Assembly (NCBI GenBank): GCA_028671895.1
Contig: CM053810.1
Location: 29,677,501 to 29,741,500, forward strand
DNA from: Oenanthe sinensis
Taxonomy: Eukaryota; Streptophyta; Magnoliopsida; Apiales; Apiaceae
DNA length: 64,000 bases
Direction: 5' to 3'
The translations under genes were made by a program, and so were the position numbers. The notes beneath the pieces were generated by a model. The model was not told the origin of the DNA, ran no database searches, and saw nothing but the letters and a program-made list of their open reading frames with translations. Below, in pieces: positions 25,260-35,230 of the stretch (its first letter is position 1; every line of letters begins with the position of its first letter).

Positions 25260-27107
25260 TGAAAGGCTGTATGTATAGACCTATATGTAACATAGGGTTA
25301 TAACTCAACACAAGAACAGGACGTGTAAATAATATGAAGTTATCACCGGAATCAGGAAGACATGAAGACTTGGTAAAGACAAAGGATAAAGTAGAAATCT
25401 ACAGACTTGAAGCATTAGCTCACTGGAAGAAGTTCATTAACATGTTCATGCCTCAGTGAAGAATAAAGGTTGAAGTATTCAAGGATGTGGAAGCAGTGAA
25501 GCAGTTGTCAAAGTACCAGAAAGATTCTAGTGATCCAAATCTGCAAGTTAGTCAAGCAATGAATTGCAGAGCACAAGTACAGGAATCGATAAGATAGAAT
25601 ATACGGCAAATACAAAGAATCAAAATATTAGATGGAATCTTGGATTCTATTATAGATTGCTGGAGGAAGTTCATTCATATGTTCAGACTTCAGTGAAGGA
25701 TAAAGTTCGAAGATGTTCAGGGTTTCAGATATGTTTATGGTTCAGTATAAGTGCCAGAGGATTCTAATGTACTTACAATCGAAGCACTTCTAATCAACAA
25801 GGAACAAAGTCAATTGTATTGTAAAGAAGATGTGAAGATCAAGATCGTGTTAGTCGTTTGTGAACCAGACCAGTTGCACCAAACGTCAGCACAAAAGAGA
25901 TTGAGAATTGCATCTATGAATGAGAAGAATTGACTATTTACTGAAATGGGTAACAAGTGAAGTGGTATATGATGAAGCTCAGAATAAATCAAGTTCGAAT
26001 TAACAAGGAAATATTTATTAGACTTGGTTGCAGTGGAAGAAAATATATTAAGGGCTTATCAGGTTCGAATTTGGCTAAGTAAAGAAGACTACAGAAGCTG
26101 TATCCAGAAGTCAACTTGGTCAAGCTATTTCGTCTTATTCCTATTTTGTCCTATTCACAGATGGTTAACAACCATCGGGTGAATTCAAATAATTGGTGAA
26201 AAATGAATGAACAAAGAAACAAGCCACTAGCCGATAGTTACTATCGGAAAAGAATTAAAAAGAATATTCCCGATAGTTGCTAAAACTATTAATTCCGATA
26301 GTTAATAACTCTTGGAATAATTCCGATAGTTAATAACTCTTGGAATAATTCCGATAGTTACTCAGCTTGAATTAATTGAATTCATTCTAAATTGTTTTAA
26401 GTGTCCGATAGTTATTTTACAGACTCATCGATAATTAAACAATTAATCAGTAAATTGTTCCCGATACTTATGAAGAAAAAGAAGTGAAGAAGCAGCTCAG
26501 TTACTTGGACCACATGAAGCCACGTAGCTGTACTGAAAAAGTCTACACATAAATTGAAGCAGAGCCATTCATTTGGTAGAGTCTTCAACAACACTACAAA
26601 AATAACCAGAGAGAGAAGGCGAAGTCGGAGAGGAGAGACACCAGAAAAATCTATACCTCTTCACCGGAGATGTATCAGTGGTCGGTTCCTTAATGAAAAA
26701 TATTCAGGCCCACTATATATCACTCTCTACGGTCTTAGTTTCCTTTGTACTGATCTAGAAATACTTGTATAGGAAATTGAGAGTTATATGTTTTTGTTAA
26801 GCAGCGAAGAACTTGTTCTTCGGACCGGATTTGTTGACCGGGTGTAGCAATCTCAGGGTTTATATTTATCAAATGATATATTCCCCGAATCTTGTGTTGT
26901 TTATTTTCCTGCTGATTTTCTAGAACCGAAATGATTAATCCTAAACACAGAAAATTAGTTAACAGCTCCGTAAACACTATTCACCTCAAGAACACGAGCC
27001 CACTAACCGAACTCTAAATTATTTATCCGTAAAAGATTCGAAAGAATTTTTTAATTTAGTGAGTATCGTATTCAACCCCCCTTCTACGATACTTCCAGGG
27101 CCTAACA
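25260..27107 (+). repeat. Element C LTR, right copy (1848 bp)
   Basis: Same ends and length as the left copy. Flanked on both sides by GGTGG and by B sequence. Contains the CCGATAGTTA cluster (about 26226-26425) and the TATA-like sequence at 26714-26720. Confidence 0.9.
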
Positions 27108-28172
27108 GGTGGCTTTTACTACTTTATCACGTTTACTGATAATTTAAGTAGATATGTGTATCTTATGAAGAACAAATCCGATTCTTTTGAAAAGTTCAAA
27201 GAATACAAAGCTGAAGTAGAAAAGCAAACTGGCGGAAGTATTAAGACTCTATGATCTGATCTTGGAGGTGAATACTTAAGCCATGAATTTAAGAGTTTAT
27301 TAAAAGAGTGTGGTATTGTATCACAACTCACTCCTCCCGGAACACCACAATGGAATGTAGTTTCTGAAAGGAGGAATCGTACTTTGTTGTACATGGTACG
27401 ATCGATGATGAGTCATGCAGATCTTCCAATTAGTTTCTGGGGCTACGCCCTGGAGACGGCTGCTTATACACTTAACCGAGTTCCTACTAAAACGGTTCAG
27501 AAGACTCCATATGAGATATGGACTAAGAACCGTCATAGCATGTCATTTATGAAAATATGGGGATGTGAAGCGTTTGTGAAACGTTTAACTTCTGACAAGT
27601 TAGGACCTAAATCAGACAAATATAATTTTGTGGGATACCCAATTGAAACAAAGGGTTATTCATTCTATAATCCTTCCGAGAACAAAGTGTTTGTTGCTCG
27701 AACTACAGTTTTTCTTGAAAGAGAAATGCTTTCGAAGAAAAACACTGGGAGGATAATAGATCTCGATGAAGTTCGAGGCCCACAAGATAATATTGAACCA
27801 ATGAAGGAACTTGAGCAGGATGTACAAGACCACAAAAACTGCTCAAGAAACACAGGTTATTCGTAGGTCTAGTAGGATTCGCCATGAGCCTGAGAGATAT
27901 TATGGATTTCTCTTAACTCAAGATGGTGATGTGATGCTTATCGACGAAGATGAGCCTCTCACCTACTAAGATGCTATGAACACTCCAGAATCCAAGAGAT
28001 GGCTGGATGCCATGAAATCTGAGATGGAATCCATGTGTACTAATCAAGTATGGACTTTGGTTGATCCACCTAAAGGGGTAAAACCTATAGGGTGCAAGTG
28101 GGTTTTCAAGAAGAAGACCGGCATAGATGGTAATGTACAGACCTATAAGGCACGATTAGTGGCAAAAGGTTT
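27108..28172 (+). pseudogene. Element B integrase and start of RT
   Basis: The frame resumes from 13554 with the catalytic core: the ITFTDN region; the second Asp region at about 27252 where CGA has become TGA and the following GG context reads SDLGGEY; and the Glu region with NVVSERRNRT (the conserved Gly of NGV changed). After the core, 27384-27866 is open (160 aa: GKQ-like end domain and linker), then a frameshift, then RT from 27976 (KSEMESM, GCKWVFKKK) to LVAKGF where E inserted at 28173. Integration function is lost. Confidence 0.85.
28168..28172 (+). other. Target site duplication GGTTT, left of E
   Basis: GGTTT precedes E's left LTR and recurs at 42874-42878. The split RT codons of B rejoin across E in comparison with Y. 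Confidence 0.95.
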
Positions 28173-29472
28173 TGTTAGGTCCAAGGTGTTGTAGAGGGGG
28201 GGGTGAATACAACTGTTTAAAATTTATGAGAGAATAAACAATGTGCAAGTAATAAATGATGACTCAGAATTTCAAGAATATATCATTATATTCATTGATG
28301 GATTTGCTACAACATTCATAAAAGCATCATGATCAGTTGAACAATAAATACAGCAATTAAAGCTAGATTCAACTGATCCTCTCTCTCTCACTTTTTGTTT
28401 TACAGTAAATGCTCTCTCTTAAAAATTATAGTTTAAAATACAGAGATACAAGTTACTACTAAAAATACAAACAAAGTGCTGCTTTTATAATGTCATGTAG
28501 TCTTGATCTTGTCCTTTTTGTGTACGTGGCCCAATCAGGACTTCGACAACAAAAAGTACTTTCCCAACAACTCTGGATCAACCGTTCACAATAAGCCACT
28601 TGTCCCTTGAACATTAAATGTTACATTTCTACCCGCATCTCGATCTTCGCCTGGACCCATCTCGATCTCGATCTATGAAAATCTCGATCTCGATCTGTGA
28701 AAATCTCGATCTCGATCTGTGAAAATCTCGATCTCGATCTGTGAAAATCTCGATCTCGATCTGTGAAAATCTCGATCTCGATCTGTGAAAATCTCGATCT
28801 CGATCTGGGAGAATCTCGATCTCGATCTATCGCCTGGATCGAGATTTGCCTTTGCAGTGTTTTACTTCACTTGTAAATCTCGATCCGCATCTCGATCTGC
28901 TGTGGATCGACATTTGCCTTGGCAAATATGCACACATCCAATGTTGACCTTCTTTAGTGACTAATTGAGAATTAACCTTTGTGAGCAAGTTTCCTTAGCT
29001 TCTTCAATTTCTTTTCCTCACTCAATTCAAATGAGATCTTCTATTACTGACACGAACTTGCCTCCAATGTCCTGACACTTGATGCAATGGTCTGGTTCAT
29101 AAGTGACTAGTCTTGTAGGGGTTCTTGCTTCTGAATGTCAGTTCTCATTTGTTGATTAACCTTTACATTATCCAGATGTTGATATACATTACATGAAATC
29201 ACTTTGGCCTTCTTGATACTTCCTTGACATTAATTTGATTCTCCATTAGATAAGTTAGGGCATGAGCAATACTCAGATTGAACTTCTTCTCACTTATGCA
29301 TCCTTGATTAACCAAATTAGTTACTTGTAGTTACCAAGTATCATTACCATTTCTTCAGTTGATTGATTCCATGTGCTTCTTCAGTTTCTCTTGTTTTGCT
29401 GTTGTTTTATCTTTTACTTAGTTGAGTTACAAAATAATTAAGTGTTACAAGTTAGTACACCTATGCCTTTCA
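28173..29472 (-). repeat. Element E 3' LTR (1300 bp)
   Basis: Minus-strand ends TGAAAGGCATAGG (29472) and ACCTAACA (28173). Includes the ATCTCGATC array at 28651-28840 and a TATA-like TATAAAAG at 28489-28482. It is longer than the 5' LTR by exactly 22 bases, one array unit. Confidence 0.95.
28651..28840 (-). repeat. 22-bp tandem array in E's 3' LTR
   Basis: Five uninterrupted units of ATCTCGATCTCGATCTGTGA plus AA, at 28681-28790, with one variant unit on each side (ending ATGAAA and GGGAGA). Further ATCTCGATC copies and a GATCGAGATTTGCC element follow up to about 28920. It lies upstream of the LTR TATA-like site on the minus strand. Confidence 0.9.
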
Positions 29473-29486
29473 ATCTCCCCCTATTT
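29473..29486 (-). other. Polypurine tract of element E
   Basis: Minus-strand AAATAGGGGGAGAT directly before the 3' LTR start at 29472. Confidence 0.85.
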
Positions 29487-29946
29487 GATTGTCTAACAAT
29501 GACAACCAAATTCACAATGAGGATAACTCAACTAAACAGGGACTGAAAAAGATAAAATAACATTCATAAAAGATCATGTCAACTTGCATAATGCTTGGCT
29601 TGATTAATTAACTTCATGTCTATTACTGATACTTCAAGTGCCAAAATTGGACACCTGTTGGCTCGATTAAATGGCTTCATGCTCTTCTAGAGATTTTCTC
29701 TAAGTACTTTAAGAGCACGGTCCACTCAATCTTCAATTATCCTTCTGAAGTCCTTTTAGCAGTATTACCACCGCCGAACTTCGCGAAATAATTGATGCCT
29801 TATATAAACCAGTTTCAAGACACTTAGCTAACTAACTTCTACCTTACACTACACAAGACAACAGATAATATATTTTTACAATGCAGGAAAACAAGAAAAC
29901 AAATTATAACGCAAAGAAACATTACAAGCATGATACATTAAAACTT
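29487..29946 (-). other. E 3' untranslated interior
   Basis: About 460 bases between the third ORF's stop and the polypurine tract. No gene or clear motif seen. Confidence 0.6.
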
Positions 29947-32900
29947 TTATTTCTTGCGCTCCTCTTCCTCACGAGCTTTCTTCTTGGCTGCTTTTTCTTT
30001 CTTCATGAACTCAGGGTTGCAGACTTCATCCATTCTTTTCTTGAGAAGATTAAGTCCTTCTGCTTCCACATGATTTCTGATCTTGTAATTTCGAAACAAC
30101 CTCAACCACCTTTCAACCATGCTGCGAGTGGTAAGCTTCGTGGGAATGTCTTCAAACCTCAGCTTTGTGACTTTGTCAGGGTACCCCTTTTCCCCTTTCT
30201 TCCGTATGACCAGCTGCTTAGGGTATCCAATGACAATAGCGGTGGTGCATTGCTGTAGCCTCTGAATATCAAGTTGTTGTCTTCTCTTACAGAAGTTATC
30301 AAACGTGACCCTCAGATAATCCTGATCAAACTCGTCAATATCATCCATCTCCTCAATCAATTCTCTTATACTACACAGTGTTTCATGACTGTGTTCTGCA
30401 AAGATGTCGTACTTGATTTCAATGATGGTTTCCACCTTATGCTTGTCTGTATAGATCAGCAGATCATTCTCATTCTCAGCTTTGCTCTTGACAAACTTGA
30501 CATTTGCACTAACCACTGCACTAGCTTCCTTTCTTATTTCCCCTTCTTCTGGAATGTCTATCCTTGGATCTCCGTATCTTTGCACATGCTCTCTTATTGC
30601 CTCGTTTTGCAGCTCGAATGCATAGTCTTCAGGTTCCTTCTTAACCACTGGTAGTGTAGCTTCAGGCAACTTGTATCTAGAATCTTGCCTTCTTATCAGC
30701 TTCTCCAAGTCCTTAGCCACCAGCTTCTTTTCCTTTGTTAGAAAACCCTTAGAGAGAACTAGCTTTGCAACTGCCTTCAGCACATTTCCGCTCGGAGTTA
30801 GTTTCGAATCATGCAGATTTACGATCCTCAAGACCTTGTCATGGACATATCTGATCTGGTAGGGATTTAGAATGATGTCAACCCCTCTGTCTTCAGCCAT
30901 CTTCAACAATTTCTCCTTAAACAGCACTCCAGTCTTGACAGAGGTGTCTACCTTGTGAGCGAATTCTACCAGTTCACTTGCACCCCTTTCATGGAAGAAA
31001 GCTTCATCGACCATACACGGCCCGATTTTTGTTATGGGTGTCCAAGTGATCATCAGATTCCATGCCTTCTCCTTGAATATGACTTGTACGGAGGTGCATC
31101 CCTGTCTTATGCAATTTAGATAATTCAGCAGCCCAGGGTTTAGATTTTCTAGCTTATGAAGAAGAAAGCTCAATCTTCCTGAGTCATGAGCATAGGCTCT
31201 TGGTCCAGCTAAGGCTTCTCTAGCCTTGTCCCACTCGGGACCTTCCCTCCTTATGTCAGCCTGGACCTTAGGATCATTGATCTTTTTCATTTCAAACTCA
31301 TGCTGAGTTTTCTGAGCCGCTCTCTTCTCCTTTGCCATTAGTTCTTTTTCAACTATCCCTTGTAGAATTTCTTCATTTACTCTTTCTCTGGCTTCCCTGA
31401 AAATCTCTCCTTGCATCTCCGCTTCATCAACTTCTTCTTCTGGAACATGCTCGTCAGCAACCGAGTGGTCTCCTGCATCACCTGCAACTCCTGCGCCAGA
31501 TCCGCCAGGATTTAGACCTCTTTCTTGTTCCCATTCTCTTGCTCGTTGCTCGAGTCTCGACCTCCTTGCCACTAAGGCTTCTACATCCATCTCGTCATCA
31601 TCAGAATCTTCAATAAAGTCTCCCATAAATGTATCAACAAGAGGTGTTTCTTTCTCAGCTTCTTCTTCAGCTACCATCTTCTGCTTGCCTTTGTCCTTAA
31701 GAGCCGGTTGAGCCTCCTCCACCTTTTCACCAGATTTGTTTGAGGACTCGATCACCGGACCCTTACTAGTCAGCTTTTTCAGACCCTGATCCTCTTTCTC
31801 CCCCTTAGGTGTGTTATCCTCATCAGGAGCATCATCATCATTATTATCGTCACCACCACCACCAGTTGAAGGACCAGGTCCATCCTTGTTACGTCCAAAG
31901 ACAGCATCAAGTAGTTCATGCAGTTTCGTCCAAACCTGAGACATGCCATAAGTGACATCATCTACTGACCTCCCGACCTCCACCTGTGCCAATCCGAGAT
32001 TGTTTATCTTGTCAATCATCTGATTTTGGACGGCAATCAGGTTCTCCATGAACTGAGCTCCAACCTCCAATCTTCCAGAGTGAGAAGAGACAGCAGCAGT
32101 AACACCAGCAACTCCAGCCTCCAAAGCCTCCACTTCCTTCACTAGATCCTGCAATTTGGGGGACGGTGTTTGGCTTGGGTTAGACTGTTTACTCTCGCCG
32201 GGTTCTGTTTCACTCAAGATCCCTAAAAAGAAGGGATCTACTCTCCCTGTCTCTCCCTCGTGTTTAGAGCCTAACAGTACTAGAGCCTCATCCACTAATC
32301 GCTGGGGACTAGCGGTGAGTTGGTCGGCGATATCGGTCAGTGAGACTGAGCCTTTAAGCGCTGTGTCTACGACGGGAGATGACGTTATGACCATGTCATC
32401 CCCTTGTTCACTTAGAACCTTTTCTGGTTCGCTGGGCTGTTCTGGAGGCGTAGACCCACCAGTCACCAGATGTCGTTGCTCTGCAAGCAACTTGTTTTCT
32501 GATTTAGATGAGGAAGCGTCATCCGTACTGGATTCGACAGACTCTTCCTCATTAAAACTGCCTGAGATACTAGTATCAGAAGTGCTAGTCTCAGTTTGCC
32601 ATTCCCCTTCCGAGAAATTGCTCAAAGAGCCCTGAGCGGACAACTCAGGGAAGGTAGGGCCAGCTCCTATTGGCTGTTGAGATGGACCCCCTTCTTGACT
32701 CTCACCAACATGCCTAGGCGAGTGCGAATGTGTTGAAATGATTTGGAGAGGAGAGCCACCAGCGTGAGGTGTGGTGGCTGTGAGAGGTGAACTAGCCTTA
32801 ACAGGTTGTGCAGTTACCACTGGGTTTGAATCCACCTTTTGCTTCTTTGAAGGTGGCAGAGCTGCTGAAGTGACTACTCTCTCAACTCCTACACTCCCTC

Positions 32901-34077
32901 CACTCGAATCACTCGACTCAGATAAGCTTGCCTTCCTTTTATCACCAGTTTTAGGGCTGGCTGAACGTTTATGAACAGAAGGGCTTGCAGCCTGGGATAG
33001 AGCCTGGGGGTTTTCAGGCCCACGGCTGTAGAAAACAGGTTGAATTGATGATTGATCAAGATTAGCAAGAATAGGTACCTGACTAAGAAGATCGTCATCC
33101 TTGTCAGCTCCAGCTTCTGCAACATTTGCCTCGGCCATATCAACATCCATTCTTGCTTGTTCCAAAGTTCTAGGCACTGGATCTCCACCTTCAGCTTCGT
33201 TACCGCTACTCTCAGCTTCTACTGCAGTAAACTGAGAAACATGCCTCCTAGCATACTCATCTTGCAGATCCTAGAAGTACGGAGTCAGGCGCAACTCAAA
33301 AAGTCTTGACTTTTGCTGGGTTTCCATGGTGGAGATACTCTTTAGAGTCATATCAAAACATGCCATCCTTTCAGAGCCTTGAAATATTCTTCTGTGTTCC
33401 TCTGAAAGGACGTCATCCAGAACAATCTGAAGAAATCTTGGCATCCAGCATTTGACTGGACCATCTTCTGGATTCCTTGAGGCATTTTTCTCCAATGCCC
33501 ACCTCTCATGTAACTGAATCAACAGATGTTTGCCCACATTCACTCTCCTGTTGTTTGCCACTCCATATAGTATTACCCGGCAGCTGTTGTTCATTGGCCT
33601 GTAGTCTTTGTCTTTTGGGAACATGCAGCGCTGAATGGCCTGAACTACATAATCCCACTCAGCTGGTAGCATACCGGTGTTAACCTTTGTTACCTTGATA
33701 GGACCCGTGGGAGGGCGACAACCTATCTCCGTGAATAATTGCAACATATCCTCCATAGTGGGTTCCGGAGCATAATCTTCTGTAGGAAGCCCGAGTAACT
33801 CATTGAACTTCCGCAGACTGACTTCATATTTGACACCACCAATAGTAAAGGATAATCCTGTTGGATTGGCTTTTCCACCCTGAATCTCTAGTGTAGAGTA
33901 AGCAGCTTGAAGGGCTTCGACATTCAGGATGGGAGAGGCGGTTAACGCGTGACTTATGATTGATGTGTTGTTGAGGGATTCAATCCAGAACTGATAGTGA
34001 ATAAATCTACCAGTTGCTCGATCAGCAGAGAGATTAACAAAGTTGGTCTTGGGAATTGTGAAATTTGGGTTTGCCAT
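29947..34077 (-). CDS. Element E third ORF ('env-like' position), one internal amber codon
   Basis: One frame of 1377 codons runs from ATG 34077 to the stop at 29947, broken only by TAG at 33273-33271 (codon 269). Residues 1-268 resemble the plant retrotransposon ORF domain with a TIGGVKYEVS..FNELLGLP core, also known from other plant retroelements. After the amber comes a long low-complexity part rich in Ser, Pro, Asp and Glu (about 270-800). A charged helical C-terminal half ends in KEKAAKKKAREEEERKK. I see no signal peptide, no hydrophobic membrane segment and no obvious fusion peptide, so the traditional 'envelope-like' label is positional only. A basic, charged end fits nucleic-acid or particle binding equally well. 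The ATG at 34077 is preferred over upstream non-ATG codons. Function unknown. Confidence 0.75.
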
Positions 34078-34716
34078 TTTAAAGTTGTGTTTGAGAAAAG
34101 AAATGTTCTGAAATGGTTTGGCAATGGAAATTTTTAGAGAACAAGTTCTAAATTTAAACAACAAAAAAAAACGTACACGAACCCCACTAATTACCCCACG
34201 TAATTAGTGACACAAATTAAAACAAATTAACTGCCCACTAATGACCACTTAACTCCCCACTAATGATTGACGGTTGAGTTTTCGAAAATTAAAGTGAACA
34301 GCCGTTACAAAATAAATTATTTTTCCAGAAAAACCACAAATACGGCGGTAAAGTTGCACTTTAAGGATTAACCAGTAGTACTCACAACTATTTTGCTCAA
34401 GAACACAAAAGTACTTAAGAATAAGAAAGCACGAAACAAAAACCAAACTCACTCGAATGAAGAAGAAAACTAAAGAACTAATTACAAGAACAGTAATAAC
34501 GATAAAAACAACGCAAGAAGTTCAACAGTTGTAAACAAAATTTTAGCAGAGTTTCGTTTTAGTTATTGATGCTTTTAAGTAACAGTTAGTGATTTTTGTT
34601 TAAGAAAATCACAAGAAAACTTGATGTAATGTATGTATACGCGAGTGTATCTGAAGAGCTTAAGCTTTTGGAGAGAAAGAAAGTTAATGTAAATAATGAA
34701 CAGCCTTTTTAATGCT
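34078..34716 (-). other. Long leader before E's third ORF
   Basis: About 640 AT-rich bases between the internal TATA-like site and ATG 34077, no open frame of note. It would be the 5' untranslated region of a subgenomic transcript if the internal promoter is real. Confidence 0.45.
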
Positions 34717-34727
34717 ATAATATATAC
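34717..34727 (-). promoter_or_regulatory. TATA-like site of a putative internal promoter in E
   Basis: Minus-strand TATATATTATA lies about 35-40 bases downstream of the 48-bp array and 640 bases upstream of the third ORF. The array-then-TATA order copies that of the LTR. Transcription from here is inferred. Confidence 0.45.
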
Positions 34728-34763
34728 CTGCACGCCAAAAAAATGACTGAAAAGACACGTCAC

Positions 34764-35025
34764 ATCTCGATCTCGAGATCCGCATCTCGATCCTCATCTA
34801 GATGTCGATCTAGATGTCGATCTCGATCCGCATCTCGATCTACATCTAGATGTCGATCTAGATGTCGATCTCGATCCGCATCTCGATCTACATCTAGATG
34901 TCGATCTAGATGTCGATCTCGATCCGCATCTCGATCTACATCTAGATGTCGATCTGGATGTCGATCTCGATCCGCATCTCGATCTACATCTAGATGTCGA
35001 TCTTGATGTGGATAGATCGAGATTT
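34764..35025 (-). repeat. 48-bp tandem array between pol and third ORF, related to the LTR array
   Basis: Four 48-bp units at 34796-34987 plus a partial one. Each is four 12-mers: ATCTAGATGTCG twice, then ATCTCGATCCGC, then ATCTCGATCTAC (plus-strand reading). At its edge stands GATCGAGATTTGCC, which also borders the LTR array (28839-28852). The array therefore derives from, or shares a binding site with, the LTR enhancer-like region. Ser-Arg-rich frames read through it are artefacts of the repeat. Confidence 0.9.
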
Positions 35026-35230
35026 GCCATAGAAAATTTCTCATTACTTCATTTAGACACTAACCATAATGATATACAGATCAGCACAAGATTAATGTCA
35101 TGAAACTTTCTAACTCCTTATGATATGCAACACATACATTTATGAAGTTAAGTACACATTATTAATTATGAATATTCATGAATAACAATAATATGTACAC
35201 AAGCTTAATTATAACAGATAGGTAGCAAAA
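35026..35230 (-). other. pol 3' flank in E
   Basis: Short AT-rich gap between pol's stop and the tandem array. Nothing recognised. Confidence 0.5.

Larger units (their letters stand above)
13555..27107 (+). mobile_element. Element C: decayed SIRE-like copia element in B's integrase
   Basis: Two 1848-bp LTRs (13555-15402 and 25260-27107) flank a 9.9-kb interior. The primer site follows the first LTR, and gag and pol remnants are of SIRE type (the DHLEHRVTAI motif in Gag; the VIESLNVS..LPSIQ stretch between integrase and RT). The outer flanks show the 5-bp duplication GGTGG and B's integrase resumes at 27108. The interior's right end is abnormal: a 207-bp piece of B lies between it and the second LTR. 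The coding content has many stops and frameshifts. Confidence 0.8.

Noticed and set aside
25260..27107. LTR C2 as an independent solo LTR from another insertion
   Set aside because: It shares the exact insertion site and target duplication with LTR C1, so a separate insertion event is very unlikely; a rearranged single insertion is preferred.
28651..28870. Possible CRISPR array (short regular repeats)
   Set aside because: Units are contiguous without unique spacers, lie in a plant LTR, and vary in copy number between the two LTRs. It is a tandem repeat.
30274..33309. Plus-strand ORFs opposite E's third ORF
   Set aside because: Shadows of the long minus-strand frame, with no recognisable domains.
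34743..35044. Ser-Arg and Asp-Arg repeat proteins of 78-94 aa on both strands
   Set aside because: They are translations of the 48-bp tandem DNA array; every frame stays open because the unit is a multiple of three. No start context or family support.
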